Assembly: GCA_900771995.1 (NCBI GenBank)
Contig: CAAGQC010000039.1
Location: forward strand, 1-50,190
Reading direction: 5' to 3'
Origin: Lachnospiraceae bacterium
GTDB lineage: Bacteria; Bacillota; Clostridia; Lachnospirales; Lachnospiraceae
DNA length: 50,190 bases
Each line of letters begins with the position of its first letter. Positions within the stretch are counted from its first letter, which is position 1. The notes beneath the pieces were generated by a model that saw nothing but the letters and a program-made list of their open reading frames with translations, was not told where the DNA came from and did no database searches. Shown here piece after piece: positions 1-8,750 of this stretch. Position numbers and translations under genes: made by a program.

Positions 1-60
1 AAAACCTCTTGCTCTGCAAGAGCTTTGTGTTTCGCTGTTGTTCTCAGCGGCAACTCTGAT

Positions 61-367
61 ATCTTATCACAACCGCTTTCGTTTGTCAACAACTTTTTTC
101 AAAAACTTTTTTCTCGAGAAGTTTTAACTTCTCGCGACAGTTATTTATTTTAACATAACCTGTAAGTTTTTGTCAACAACTTTTTTAAAAACTTTTTTGT
201 CTTGAAAAACTTTTGTTTTTCGCGGCAGATTTACATATTACCATATCTGTCAGACCTTGTCAACAGCTTTTTTTGAAATCTTTTCAAGTTTCTTTCGAGC
301 TGTTCTGTTGTCTCGACGCTGCCTCAACAACGAATCTGAGTATAGCATCCCCTATAGCACTTGTCAA
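61..367 (-). promoter_or_regulatory. Four tandem promoters, probably of an rRNA or other stable-RNA operon beyond the left edge
   Basis: On the minus strand four copies of TTGACA occur (plus coordinates 84-89, 171-176, 258-263, 362-367). Each is followed after exactly 17 bases by a -10-like hexamer: TAAGAT (61-66), TTAAAA (148-153), TAATAT (235-240) and TATACT (339-344). The copies are 87, 87 and 104 bases apart and share further sequence, with AT-rich runs and small hairpins (for example around 114-136 and 203-220) between them. No protein-coding gene is visible here. Multiple strong tandem promoters of this kind are typical of rRNA operons; the gene they serve lies outside the window, so the rRNA assignment is inference. 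Confidence 0.75.
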
Positions 368-396
368 CACTATTTTTCGAATTTTTTGCACAAATT

Positions 397-432
397 ATCC
401 CCTGCCGCATCAATTCCGCGGAAACAGGGGAT
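397..432. terminator. Hairpin after the cvpA-like gene
   Basis: Arms ATCCCCTG (397-404) and CAGGGGAT (425-432) form a stem, with a secondary pairing of CCGC and GCGG inside. It starts seven bases past the stop codon of the cvpA-like gene. The T-run lies on the plus-strand side (432-437), while the minus-strand exit is only AT-rich, so termination of the leftward transcript is plausible but not a textbook case. Confidence 0.5.
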
Positions 433-438
433 TTTTTC

Positions 439-945
439 CTATTTTATAAAGTTCGGAAGCTTTTGTCCGAGTTGTTCGATCAGATATGCCAGATAGTTGT
501 TTTCATACAGACATGTCAGTATTTTGCTGTCCCTGGTATAATCTACGATCACCTGCCCCAGGGTTCCCAGATCTCTGAAGATATTAAATGCATATATTGT
601 CCAAACAATTAGAACAGTTTCTAAGATTCCAGCCACAATACCTAGTAGTTTATCCAGGCTATGTACTATAGGTAGTTTTGAGATCATCTTTGCAGAGAAA
701 AACACCACATTGAGCAGATGATGTACCAGTCCGATGGCTGCCAATAACAGCAGGGTAAGGATCAGGTTGAAAAACTTTCCGTCAAAGTAGCTGCTCAGGG
801 CATTTCCCAAAAGGAACAGTACCACACAGGTGATCAGCAGGGAGATCAGAGAGATCAGGGATCGCACCATTCCCTTTTTGTAGCCGTCCATCACCATGCA
901 GAGCAGAACCACTGCCATGATGATCAGTAATAAATTGATATTCAT
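439..945 (-). CDS. CvpA-like integral membrane protein
   Basis: A 168-residue, strongly hydrophobic protein with about four membrane segments (roughly residues 4-21, 30-48, 60-82 and 100-122) and a short polar tail. Size, the MDGYKKG motif near residues 20-26 after the first helix and the overall pattern fit the CvpA family, whose founding member was linked to colicin V production; the biochemical role of the family is unclear. AAGGAG precedes the ATG. It follows the DUF5711 gene by 13 bases and is probably the last gene of that transcript. Family assignment is moderate; no function is claimed. Confidence 0.65.
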   Translation of the reverse strand: MNINLLLIIMAVVLLCMVMDGYKKGMVRSLISLISLLITCVVLFLLGNALSSYFDGKFFNLILTLLLLAAIGLVHHLLNVVFFSAKMISKLPIVHSLDKLLGIVAGILETVLIVWTIYAFNIFRDLGTLGQVIVDYTRDSKILTCLYENNYLAYLIEQLGQKLPNFIK

Positions 946-958
946 TTGTATACTCCTT

Positions 959-2158
959 CTATTTTAACTGTATCGTATCTATTGTATTGTCCGTCACCAG
1001 ATAATATTTGTAGGAACCACCGGCGGGAAGCAACAGCCGGGCACTCTTTGTAAAGCTGCCCCGGTATTTTTCCACGCCTTCCATGGTAAAGATCTGGCAC
1101 TCGGATTCATTATAGATCACTATGTCGTTCTCTTCAAAGAACACATCCGTATAATCCACATCAAAATAATAACTTCCTACCTTCGCCGCAGACGTATTAT
1201 AGACATCCATACGGTATTTGGTCTCCGCCTGATCTGACAGGAATACCAGTCCCACGTACTTATCACTGTAGAACACCGACTGGACCTCCTCATCATACAG
1301 GTATTCTCCCGCCGTCACCGGCTTCTGGGCTCCGGTATAGATCATAAGCCGGCCATCGCCCACCGCAAAGGCCGTATTGTCATTCATGAACTGCACTCTC
1401 GGAACGATCAGGTCAGAATAGGAATAGGCGCTGACCAGATAATCGCTCTGGTTCTCACCTACCGGTCCGAAGTTGTAAAATACCACATTGGTCTTCACCA
1501 CACCCGCATCCACATACAGGTAACTGACCGCCAGCAGTTCCCCACCGGGGGATAAGCTGATGGATATGGGATATCCGCCGTCATTCATATGAGCCTGTCC
1601 CGTATAACTGTTGCTGCCGTCCGCCTCGTAGGTCATGATCCAGGTCACATCCGTATCCGCCAGTACCGCAGTCACCCTTCCGGTCTCCGCCACCGTGATA
1701 TTCCGGATCGGCATGGTCGTTGTGATGGTTCCCAGCTGCTTGTCCGTATTCTGCACATAGATCTCACGGCCGTTGTAGCTGCCGATGGCTGCCACATTGC
1801 CGCAGGTGGCAAGTTTCACGTCCTGGATCACATAGGTCTGGTTCCATTTGACATTGCCTTTGGCATCCGTGCAGTGGGCTCCGTCCTTACTATATGTAAG
1901 AATACCGTTTTTCAGGCGGACATCTATGGCATCCGTCGACACTTCCCTGTTGATGGTGGATACGATATCGTATCCTGTGTAAATATGCCTTTTCGCCTGT
2001 ACCACTACCAGTGCCAGCGCTGCTCCCAGTGCCGCCACCACTAACAGCACCCGATACACAATGGTCAGTCGGTGTTTCCGGATCTTTTTCTTGTAATCTT
2101 CCTGACTCTTCTGTCGTTTTTCTTTTTCCTTCAGATAGTTTTTGATATCTGCTGCCAT
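959..2158 (-). CDS. DUF5711-type membrane-anchored protein
   Basis: A 399-residue protein with a basic cytoplasmic N-terminus (residues 1-31, many Lys/Arg), one transmembrane helix at about 32-54 and a large outside domain rich in short beta strands. The outside part alternates hydrophobic strands with turns, as in a WD/PQQ-like propeller. It resembles the DUF5711 family that is common in Lachnospiraceae and of unknown function. The gene is followed at once by the cvpA-like gene, suggesting co-transcription and an envelope-related job. No catalytic motif was recognised. Confidence 0.6.
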   Translation of the reverse strand: MAADIKNYLKEKEKRQKSQEDYKKKIRKHRLTIVYRVLLVVAALGAALALVVVQAKRHIYTGYDIVSTINREVSTDAIDVRLKNGILTYSKDGAHCTDAKGNVKWNQTYVIQDVKLATCGNVAAIGSYNGREIYVQNTDKQLGTITTTMPIRNITVAETGRVTAVLADTDVTWIMTYEADGSNSYTGQAHMNDGGYPISISLSPGGELLAVSYLYVDAGVVKTNVVFYNFGPVGENQSDYLVSAYSYSDLIVPRVQFMNDNTAFAVGDGRLMIYTGAQKPVTAGEYLYDEEVQSVFYSDKYVGLVFLSDQAETKYRMDVYNTSAAKVGSYYFDVDYTDVFFEENDIVIYNESECQIFTMEGVEKYRGSFTKSARLLLPAGGSYKYYLVTDNTIDTIQLK

Positions 2159-2274
2159 GTATCTGTTTCCTTATGTATCAATCTCTTTTTGTAGCACTCT
2201 GCAGCATCCCCGCCGTTCTCTCCGGGGAAGCCGGATTCTTCCGAATCATTTTTAAACTTCTTCGGAATAGTTAC

Positions 2275-2302
2275 AGTATAACACACTTCCCCTTTTTGAA
2301 AA
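2275..2302 (-). promoter_or_regulatory. Possible promoter of the DUF5711-cvpA transcript
   Basis: On the minus strand TTTTCA (2297-2302) and TATACT (2275-2280) are separated by 16 bases, inside the 170-base gap after the LysM gene. The -10 is good and the -35 weak. A small inverted repeat (TTCCGAA / TTCGGAA) lies downstream. Prediction by eye only. Confidence 0.35.
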
Positions 2303-2328
2303 TAATGAAAATCGCGAAAATACGTTTT

Positions 2329-3615
2329 TTAGGGCAAAAGGATCTTCTGGCCGATCTTGATATCATCCGGATCGGTAATCCCGTTCAGGGAGCAGATCTC
2401 CGCCACCTTTCCGTTACTTCCGTAGTTGCGCAGAGAAATGCCGATCAGCGTATCTCCCCTTTTTATGGTATAGGTGACCGGCTGTGCCGCTTCCGCTGCT
2501 GTTGTCTCCGCCGCAGGAACTTCCGTCGCCTGTGTCTCATCCGGTGTCGTATTCTGCTCCGTTTCTCCCGTCACGGCTGTCACCGTCTCTGCGACAGCAC
2601 TGTCCGCAGATGTGCCGCCACCGTTTTCCTCCGTCCCGTTGCCAGTATTGCCATCCTCTCCGGCCGCCGCACCTGCCGTACTCTCTGCTGTCGCAGGTTC
2701 CACCGTGCCTCCTTCGATGGCTTCTTCACTGCCCGCCACCGTTTCCGCCGCTGCATTCTCCTGTCGAAGTGCATCCTCCAGCTTGTCCTCCGCCACCAGG
2801 GTGCTGATCTGATTCTGCTCTTCCGCCGCATCCGGCAGCTTCTGTTCCATCAGACTGCTCATGGCCTGCCTGGCGGTCTCCCCCAGGGATTCCCCGGTGC
2901 TCTCCTGCTGCATCAGCGCCAGTGCCATCACACAGAGAAGAACGAAGACTCCCGTGGCCGCCATCTTCATCCGGCGCAGTCCCACCGTCGGCATCGGTAT
3001 AATATTATCCGTTTCCTTCCGTCGGCTCTCTGCAGCTCTGCGGTGTTCCCCGGCTCCGTTCACCCCAGTTCCCGCAGCGCTCCGCCCGGCCTGTCCGTTC
3101 TCCTGCCGCTGCCTGCGCTCTTCCTGCCGCTTCTTTACGACTTCATATTTTTCCTGATCCACTTTCTCCGGCTCCGCCTCTTCGCCACGGTTCTCCAGCA
3201 TATACGCCAGCATACTGTCGTTCTTCTCATAGAACTGGGCATAGCCTGCCACATAGCGGCAGATGTCCTGTTCGCAGATCTGGAAGCCCTCCACCATCTC
3301 CCCGTTCAGGATCTGATATCCCAAAAAGGTCATCTCCGGAAAATATTTTTTCCGGAGATTTTCGATCTCCTGTTCCTGGGCCTGGGACAGGTGCCGTACC
3401 GCCTTTTGCAGAAAATTCAATTTAGCGGAACCGTAAGCAAACAGATATGTCACACCGTTTTCCACTGTTTTTTTGCCGTACAGCGCAATGGCTATGTCTT
3501 TGTTCTGCGCCATCCCGTTTATCTGTTTTATGTAAGATACCACATAATCTTCCACATAGATTTTGCAGTGCTTGTCCGCCTCTCCGATCTGCGTTATATT
3601 CTTCGGTAATTCCAT
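2329..3615 (-). CDS. Membrane-anchored LysM-domain protein
   Basis: Start chosen at the ATG at 3615, which has GGGAGGTG eight bases upstream; an in-frame extension 13 residues longer lacks this. The 428-residue product has an N-terminal globular domain (about 1-145) that I could not assign, a charged Gln/Arg/Glu-rich linker, one transmembrane helix at about 218-235, a low-complexity Ala/Thr/Glu stretch (about 245-375) and a C-terminal LysM domain (about 378-428, with the RGDTL motif and the ending IKIGQKILLP). LysM binds peptidoglycan, so the C-terminus is probably outside and the N-terminal domain inside, linking the cytoplasm to the wall. Function is unknown. Confidence 0.7.
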   Translation of the reverse strand: MELPKNITQIGEADKHCKIYVEDYVVSYIKQINGMAQNKDIAIALYGKKTVENGVTYLFAYGSAKLNFLQKAVRHLSQAQEQEIENLRKKYFPEMTFLGYQILNGEMVEGFQICEQDICRYVAGYAQFYEKNDSMLAYMLENRGEEAEPEKVDQEKYEVVKKRQEERRQRQENGQAGRSAAGTGVNGAGEHRRAAESRRKETDNIIPMPTVGLRRMKMAATGVFVLLCVMALALMQQESTGESLGETARQAMSSLMEQKLPDAAEEQNQISTLVAEDKLEDALRQENAAAETVAGSEEAIEGGTVEPATAESTAGAAAGEDGNTGNGTEENGGGTSADSAVAETVTAVTGETEQNTTPDETQATEVPAAETTAAEAAQPVTYTIKRGDTLIGISLRNYGSNGKVAEICSLNGITDPDDIKIGQKILLP

Positions 3616-3763
3616 ACAAAAAACACCTCCCATGCCGTTGCTATCAGTTATCACTAACTATAGCATCCGCACAGGAGGTATTTTAGCGTTCTTTGTCGCG
3701 CTCCCTGAAAAACAGTTCGACAAAGTTTGCATCTGCTTCTATAGATTAGATATTACTTCCGGT

Positions 3764-4813
3764 CTACGCTTCGAACTTGTATACCGTCACGGAATCGTAT
3801 TCTCTGCCGTTCTCCCCGCCGAATACATAGGAAGGGAAATTCTCATGATGAATGGAATCCGGGAAGTACTGGGTCTCCAATGCGAAGCCGCAGCGTTTGC
3901 CGTAGGTCACGCCTTCTTTTCCGGGCTGCACATCGATAAAGTTGCCTGCATAGAACTGCACTCCGGGCAGGGTGGTATATGCCTTCAGTACTCTGCCGCT
4001 CTTCGGTGCCTTCACCGTGGCGATGTGCCTTAACGTACCGTCCCAGCCGTCGATGACAAAGTTGTGGTCATAGCCACCAGTCAGAAGCAGCTGCTCATAA
4101 TCTTCACGGATATCTCTGCCAATCTTCTTCGGTTGCGTGAAATCCATCGGCGTGCCTGCCACCCCGCGGATCTCGCCGGTAGGGATGGATCCGGCTACTA
4201 CCGGAGTAAAATGAGATGCTCCCAGCCATACTTCATGATCTTCGATGCTGCCTGCACCATGACCGTCCAGATTGAAATAGGAATGGTTGGTCAGGTTAAT
4301 GATGGTCTTCTTGTCGCTGGTGGCATGGTAATGCAGGGTCAGTTCATTCTCTTCACTCAGAGTATAGGTCACGGATACCTTCTTATTGCCTGGGAATCCC
4401 AGATGTCCGTCCTCGTCCTCCAGAGAAAAAGTCACGCAGTCCTCTCCCAGCTCCGCATCCCAGAGTCTCTTATGGAATCCCAGCTGCTTATGGGTATGTA
4501 AATTGTTGGCTCCGTCGTTTTTATCCAGCTGATAAGTGATGCCGTCCAGGGTATATTCCGCACCGCCGGTACGATTCGCACAGGGACCGATCACCGTGCC
4601 GAAAAAGCTGTCATTGCCGTAATAGCTCTCGCCGTCGTCAAATCCCAGCACCAGATCTTCCACCTTGCCTGTGGCATCCAGTACCAGCAGGCGCACCAGA
4701 ATGGCTCCCAGATCCGTTACTTCTGCCTTCATGCCCTTGCTATTGCTCAAGGTATACAGAGTGATCTCTTTGCCTTCCGGACTTTTCCCAAATACACTTT
4801 TTGTTACTGCCAT
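3764..4813 (-). CDS. galM: Aldose 1-epimerase (galactose mutarotase)
   Basis: A 349-residue GalM-family enzyme that interconverts alpha and beta anomers of galactose and glucose in the cytoplasm. Seen in the sequence: NRTGGA near 80-85, NNLHTH near 103-108, NLTNHSYFNL with the presumed general acid His177, and GFALETQ with the presumed base Glu313. Length is normal. It starts 24 bases after recR and may be read from the same transcript, although the function is unrelated. With the disaccharide uptake genes further along it fits a sugar-using lifestyle. Confidence 0.92.
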   Translation of the reverse strand: MAVTKSVFGKSPEGKEITLYTLSNSKGMKAEVTDLGAILVRLLVLDATGKVEDLVLGFDDGESYYGNDSFFGTVIGPCANRTGGAEYTLDGITYQLDKNDGANNLHTHKQLGFHKRLWDAELGEDCVTFSLEDEDGHLGFPGNKKVSVTYTLSEENELTLHYHATSDKKTIINLTNHSYFNLDGHGAGSIEDHEVWLGASHFTPVVAGSIPTGEIRGVAGTPMDFTQPKKIGRDIREDYEQLLLTGGYDHNFVIDGWDGTLRHIATVKAPKSGRVLKAYTTLPGVQFYAGNFIDVQPGKEGVTYGKRCGFALETQYFPDSIHHENFPSYVFGGENGREYDSVTVYKFEA

Positions 4814-4837
4814 TGTCTTGCCTCCCGCTTTTAACTA

Positions 4838-5434
4838 CTATAATTCTACTCTGCCCTCTAAGGCGCGGAGTAATGTTACCTCATCAATATATTCCAGATC
4901 TCCGCCTACGGGAACACCGCTGGCGATCCTCGTCACCTTGATCCCTGTGGGCTTAATCAGCTTGCTGATATACATGGCTGTGGTCTCGCCCTCCAGACTG
5001 GAATTGGTCGCAATGATGACCTCCTCCACATCCCCCTGCAGACGTTCCATCAGTTCTTTCAGCTTGATATCCCCCGGCCCCACGCCCAGCATGGGAGAGA
5101 TGGCTCCATGCAGCACATGATACACGCCCTCGTATTTACCGGTCTTCTCATAAGCCGCCAGATCTCTGGTATTCTCCACCACCATGATAGTACGATGATC
5201 CCGTCTGGGATTCGCGCACACCGGGCAGATCTCCTTGTCTGTCAGGGTATAGCATTCCTTACAATACCGGACATTGGCTCTGGCCTCGATCATGACATTC
5301 GCCAGCCTGTCCACACGGTCCTTCGGCATATTGATCAGGTGAAAAGCCAGTCGCTGTGCGGACTTACTGCCAATCCCGGGAAGGGCTGCCAGTTCATCTA
5401 TTAATTTATTGATCTGTCCGCTGTAGAGTTCCAT
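4838..5434 (-). CDS. recR: Recombination mediator protein RecR
   Basis: A 198-residue RecR, the usual length. It acts with RecO (and RecF) to load RecA on single-stranded DNA. Visible parts are the N-terminal helix-hairpin-helix (ALPGIGSKSAQRLA, about 17-30), a four-Cys zinc finger (Cys58, Cys61, Cys70, Cys73) and a Toprim domain (about 80-175). Its ATG overlaps the stop codon of the ybaB gene as TAATG, implying translational coupling. dnaX-ybaB-recR is a widely conserved bacterial gene order. Confidence 0.97.
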   Translation of the reverse strand: MELYSGQINKLIDELAALPGIGSKSAQRLAFHLINMPKDRVDRLANVMIEARANVRYCKECYTLTDKEICPVCANPRRDHRTIMVVENTRDLAAYEKTGKYEGVYHVLHGAISPMLGVGPGDIKLKELMERLQGDVEEVIIATNSSLEGETTAMYISKLIKPTGIKVTRIASGVPVGGDLEYIDEVTLLRALEGRVEL

Positions 5435-5778
5435 TAGAAAGGAAATCCTCCTAAGCCCCCGGTCATTTTGCCCATGAGTTCTGCATTGGCTTCGTCTGCC
5501 TTACGCAGTGCCTCGTTGGCTGCTGCCACGATGGCATCCTGCAGAGTCTCGATATCCTCGGGATCCACGATCTCCTCTGCCAGCTTGATGGATGTGATCT
5601 CTTTTTTACCATTGATGGTCACTTCCACTGCTCCGCCGCCTGCGGATGCGGAGAACTCTTTAGTCTCCAGTTCCTTCTGTCCCTCTTCCATCTGGCGCTG
5701 CATTCTCTGTGCCTGCTTCATCAGATTATTCATATTACCGGGCATTGCGCCTCCGGGAAATCCACCTCTTTTTGCCAT
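5434..5778 (-). CDS. ybaB: YbaB/EbfC family nucleoid-associated protein
   Basis: A 114-residue DNA-binding protein of the YbaB/EbfC family, located between dnaX and recR as in most bacteria. The start at 5778 (MAKRGGFPGG) is chosen because GGAGG lies nine bases upstream; an in-frame extension of seven residues has no support. The N-terminus is Gly/Met-rich (PGGAMPGNMNNLMKQAQRMQ) and leads into a long helix, followed by the typical beta section (GGGAVEVTINGKKEITSI). Family members bind DNA as dimers. Confidence 0.93.
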   Translation of the reverse strand: MAKRGGFPGGAMPGNMNNLMKQAQRMQRQMEEGQKELETKEFSASAGGGAVEVTINGKKEITSIKLAEEIVDPEDIETLQDAIVAAANEALRKADEANAELMGKMTGGLGGFPF

Positions 5779-5860
5779 GTTACTGTTCCTCCATATCAAT
5801 TATTATCAATTCTATCTTACCTTATCTGTAAGGCTGCCGCAATCCCAAATTCACGAGGGA

Positions 5861-7444
5861 TCACTCCTCTTCCTCAATGTCCATGTTGATGACCTTACTG
5901 AGATCCACATAATTGTCTTCGAACTCTCTGCTGCTTTCCACCGTCTGGAGTGTCACTTCGATCTCCTTGCCGGAAAAATCGGACAACAGCATCTCCAGCT
6001 GCTGTTTGTTCTGTTCGTGGGCTTCTCCCTTGAAATAATCGGAAGCCAGTCCATCCTCCAGCACCACCATGAGTTTGTTGTCTCCGCCCAGACTCAGCCT
6101 GGCATTTTTCAGATACATCTTCATGGGATTCTCGGCATTCCCCACGATGGCAGGCCATTTCCGCACGATCTCCTGAATATCCTCGGGGACAGCCTTGGGA
6201 AGTTGCGGCTTCGGCTTTGCTCCGCCGGTCTGGGGCACCCCCTGTGTTCCCGGGGCTCCGGCAGGCATCTGGGCCGCTGTGACCACGATGCCGTTCTCCA
6301 CCTTTTCCTCCACCTGACGGATCCGGTCTAACACGGCTTCCTGATCCGTCTCCATCTCCGGCTTGCACAGCTTGATCAGCGCGATCTCTACCAGAATACG
6401 CTTCTGGGCCGCATAACGGATCTGTCCGGACAGTTCGGAGAAAATATGAATATAGCGGATGATCTGATCCATGGAGAGCATGGATGCCTCTTCCTTCAGA
6501 TTCGCCAGATTGTCCGTGGACATATCAATGACCTCTTCCAGATTGTCCGCTGTCTGCACCAGCATAAGGTTCCGCAGATACCAGGTAAAATCCGTGACGA
6601 ACTGTACCAGTTCTCTGCCCTGCATGACGATCTCCTCCAGCAGTTCAATGCATCCCAGTACATTCCGTTCCATGACGAAACGCAGCAGTCTGCTGAATAC
6701 TTCCGTATCCACGGCTCCCAGCACGTCCAGTGTCATGTCGTAGGTCAGTTCCTTGCCCAGGTGGAATGCGATGCACTGATCCAGAAGGCTTAAGGCATCT
6801 CGCATGGAGCCGTCCGCCACCTTTGCAATATAGCGCAGGGCTCTGTCCTCCACCTGCACCTGTTCCGCAGCCATCAGTTCCTTCATGCGGTCCGTGATGG
6901 TATCGATGGAAATACGTTTGAAGTCATATCTCTGACAGCGGGACAGGATCGTAATGGGGATCTTGTGCACCTCTGTGGTTGCCAGAATAAAAATAACATA
7001 GGAAGGGGGCTCTTCCAGAGTCTTTAGCAGTGCGTTGAAGGCTCCAGGGGAAAGCATATGCACCTCGTCGATGATGTAAACCTTGTATTTTCCCTCCGCC
7101 GGAGAGTAGGATACCTCGTCGATGATCTCCCGGATATTGTCCACACCGTTGTTGGAAGCTGCATCAATCTCGATGACGTTCATGCTGGCTCCCGCCGCGA
7201 TTGCCTTACAAATACGGCATTCCCCACAGGGGCCGTCCTCTGTGGGGTGTTCGCAGTTCACTGTTTTCGCAAAAATCTTGGCCACCGTGGTCTTACCGGT
7301 ACCTCTCGTTCCGGTAAACAGATACGCATGGCCGATCCGGTTCGCCCGCAGCTGATTCTTCAGAGTGGTCACGATATGATCCTGCCCCTTGACATCGGAA
7401 AAAGCATCGGGACGAAACTTCCGGTATAGTGCTGTATATGACAT
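5861..7444 (-). CDS. dnaX: DNA polymerase III subunit gamma/tau
   Basis: A 527-residue clamp-loader ATPase of the replicative polymerase. Seen: Walker A GTRGTGKTT at 45-53, a zinc site Cys64-Cys73-Cys76-Cys79, Walker B (YIIDEVHML), and the sensor motif LSRCQRYDF. The clamp-loader fold covers roughly 1-360; the C-terminal third, with a Pro/Gly-rich linker near 390-415, matches the tau-type extension for polymerase contact. I saw no obvious slippery sequence for a short gamma form. It is 44 bases downstream of the phosphofructokinase gene and 82 bases upstream of ybaB. Confidence 0.96.
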   Translation of the reverse strand: MSYTALYRKFRPDAFSDVKGQDHIVTTLKNQLRANRIGHAYLFTGTRGTGKTTVAKIFAKTVNCEHPTEDGPCGECRICKAIAAGASMNVIEIDAASNNGVDNIREIIDEVSYSPAEGKYKVYIIDEVHMLSPGAFNALLKTLEEPPSYVIFILATTEVHKIPITILSRCQRYDFKRISIDTITDRMKELMAAEQVQVEDRALRYIAKVADGSMRDALSLLDQCIAFHLGKELTYDMTLDVLGAVDTEVFSRLLRFVMERNVLGCIELLEEIVMQGRELVQFVTDFTWYLRNLMLVQTADNLEEVIDMSTDNLANLKEEASMLSMDQIIRYIHIFSELSGQIRYAAQKRILVEIALIKLCKPEMETDQEAVLDRIRQVEEKVENGIVVTAAQMPAGAPGTQGVPQTGGAKPKPQLPKAVPEDIQEIVRKWPAIVGNAENPMKMYLKNARLSLGGDNKLMVVLEDGLASDYFKGEAHEQNKQQLEMLLSDFSGKEIEVTLQTVESSREFEDNYVDLSKVINMDIEEEE

Positions 7445-7488
7445 GTGTCGTCTCTCTTTCTAACTTCGTTCTGCCGTGATCTTCTGCC

Positions 7489-8562
7489 TTAATCGCCGAA
7501 GCAGATGCCCAGCATCTTCGCTTCCTGTACGATGGTGGCATCGGGATCCACGGTCTTAAGCTTGCCCGCTACATCCTCCAGCGGCACTCTTACGATCTCA
7601 CGGTTCTTGTAGCCTACCATGAAGCCGTACTGATTGTCCAGGATCAGTTTGCCTGCCTCAGAGCCCAGACGGCTGGCAAATACTCTGTCGTAAGGGCAGG
7701 GACTTCCGCCTCTCTGCATATGGCCGGGCACGGTGACACGTACTTCTCTGCCGGTCTTCTCCTGAATCTGTGCGGCCACTTCGTAGGATACGGAAGGAAA
7801 TGGATATTTCTCCATCTTTTTCTTGTAATCCTTCTTGGGCAGAGCGGCATCTTCCTTGGAGATAGCGCCCTCTGCTACCGCGATAATGGTAAAACGGCAG
7901 CCCTTCTTATCTCTGTCTTCAATCTTCTGGATGACTTTATCGATGTCATAGGGGATCTCCGGAAGCAGGATGATGTCCGCACCGCCGGCCATTCCGGCAT
8001 TCAGTGTCAGCCAGCCTACCTTATGTCCCATGACTTCAACGATAAATACTCTGCCGTGGGAAGCGGCTGTGGTGTGGATGCAGTCGATGGCATCGGTAGC
8101 AATGTCCACCGCACTCTGGAAGCCGAAGGTCATATCGGTGCCCCACAGGTCATTGTCGATGGTCTTGGGCAGGGTCACGATATTCAGTCCCTCCTTGCGC
8201 AGCAGGTTGGCCGTCTTGTGAGTGCCGTTGCCGCCGAGGATCACGAGACAGTCCAGTTGCAGCTTATAATAGTTCTGCTTCATGGCCTCCACCTTGTTCA
8301 GTCCGTTGGGATCCGGGTCCTGAATGGTCTTAAAGGGGGTCCGGGAGGTTCCCAGAATCGTGCCGCCCTTGGTAAGAATACCGGAGAAATCCTTGTCCGT
8401 CAACATCCGGAAATTACTGTAGATCAGTCCTCTGTAGCCATCCAGAAAGCCGTAGATCTCGACCTCCTCCTTACTGTTCGCCAGGGTCTTCACCACACCT
8501 CTCATAGCTGCGTTCAAAGCCTGACAGTCACCACCACTCGTTAACATTCCGATTCTCTTCAT
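7489..8562 (-). CDS. 6-phosphofructokinase (PfkA family, phosphoryl donor uncertain)
   Basis: A 357-residue PfkA-family enzyme phosphorylating fructose 6-phosphate in glycolysis. Motifs are TSGGDCQALNA (8-18), GGNGT (110-114), PKTIDND (132-138) and VMGHKVGWL (178-185). In classical ATP enzymes the first donor motif is GGDGS and the second PGTIDND; pyrophosphate enzymes have GGDD and PKTIDND. This protein has Gly113 (ATP-like) with Lys133 (pyrophosphate-like), and Asn112 where Asp is usual. That mixed signature is known from the intermediate PFK group, so I leave the donor open. GGAGG stands eight bases before the ATG. Confidence 0.88.
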   Translation of the reverse strand: MKRIGMLTSGGDCQALNAAMRGVVKTLANSKEEVEIYGFLDGYRGLIYSNFRMLTDKDFSGILTKGGTILGTSRTPFKTIQDPDPNGLNKVEAMKQNYYKLQLDCLVILGGNGTHKTANLLRKEGLNIVTLPKTIDNDLWGTDMTFGFQSAVDIATDAIDCIHTTAASHGRVFIVEVMGHKVGWLTLNAGMAGGADIILLPEIPYDIDKVIQKIEDRDKKGCRFTIIAVAEGAISKEDAALPKKDYKKKMEKYPFPSVSYEVAAQIQEKTGREVRVTVPGHMQRGGSPCPYDRVFASRLGSEAGKLILDNQYGFMVGYKNREIVRVPLEDVAGKLKTVDPDATIVQEAKMLGICFGD

Positions 8563-8610
8563 CTGGGGATCCTCCGTTTCTATATTTCATTATTTTCTCT
8601 TGCGTCTGCC

Positions 8611-8649
8611 ATAACTATGCAGAACCGTCTTCGTTCTACCAATAGTTAT
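8611..8649 (-). promoter_or_regulatory. Hairpin in the phosphofructokinase 5' leader
   Basis: The arms ATAACTAT (8611-8618) and ATAGTTAT (8642-8649) are perfectly complementary, with an inner pairing AGAAC / GTTCT. The stem lies about 50 bases upstream of the phosphofructokinase start, in the probable untranslated leader. A weak promoter candidate (TTTCAG, 16 bases, TAAAAT on the minus strand) lies just upstream of it. No T-run follows, so it is not a terminator. Confidence 0.4.
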
Positions 8650-8716
8650 TTCTATTTTAATACATTTATTTTCATCTGAAAATAGTTTGTTGTAATTTCC
8701 GGAAGATTTCAACCAA

Positions 8717-8750
8717 CAAAAAGGAGCCACCGGATCTCTCCGGTCACTCC
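8717..8750 (-). terminator. Terminator of the fatty-acid synthesis operon
   Basis: On the minus strand a G+C-rich stem (GGAG...ACCGGA / TCCGGT...CTCC, 8723-8750) is followed by TTTTTG. The stem begins within the stop codon of the fabT-like gene, marking the end of the operon. Confidence 0.8.

Noticed and set aside
83..368. Four TTGTCAACA repeats as possible DnaA boxes and an origin
   Set aside because: The words do not match TTATCCACA well, and read on the other strand they are TTGACA with a -10 hexamer after exactly 17 bases each time, which explains them better as promoters.
2173..3609. Open frame of 478 codons on the plus strand
   Set aside because: Antisense to the LysM protein gene; composition (many Arg, Cys, His, Phe) is that of a reverse-frame shadow.
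3691..3725. Inverted repeat CTTTGTCG / CGACAAAG between galM and the LysM gene
   Set aside because: The stem is real but has a long loop and no T-run on the minus strand, so neither a terminator nor a known regulatory element could be supported.
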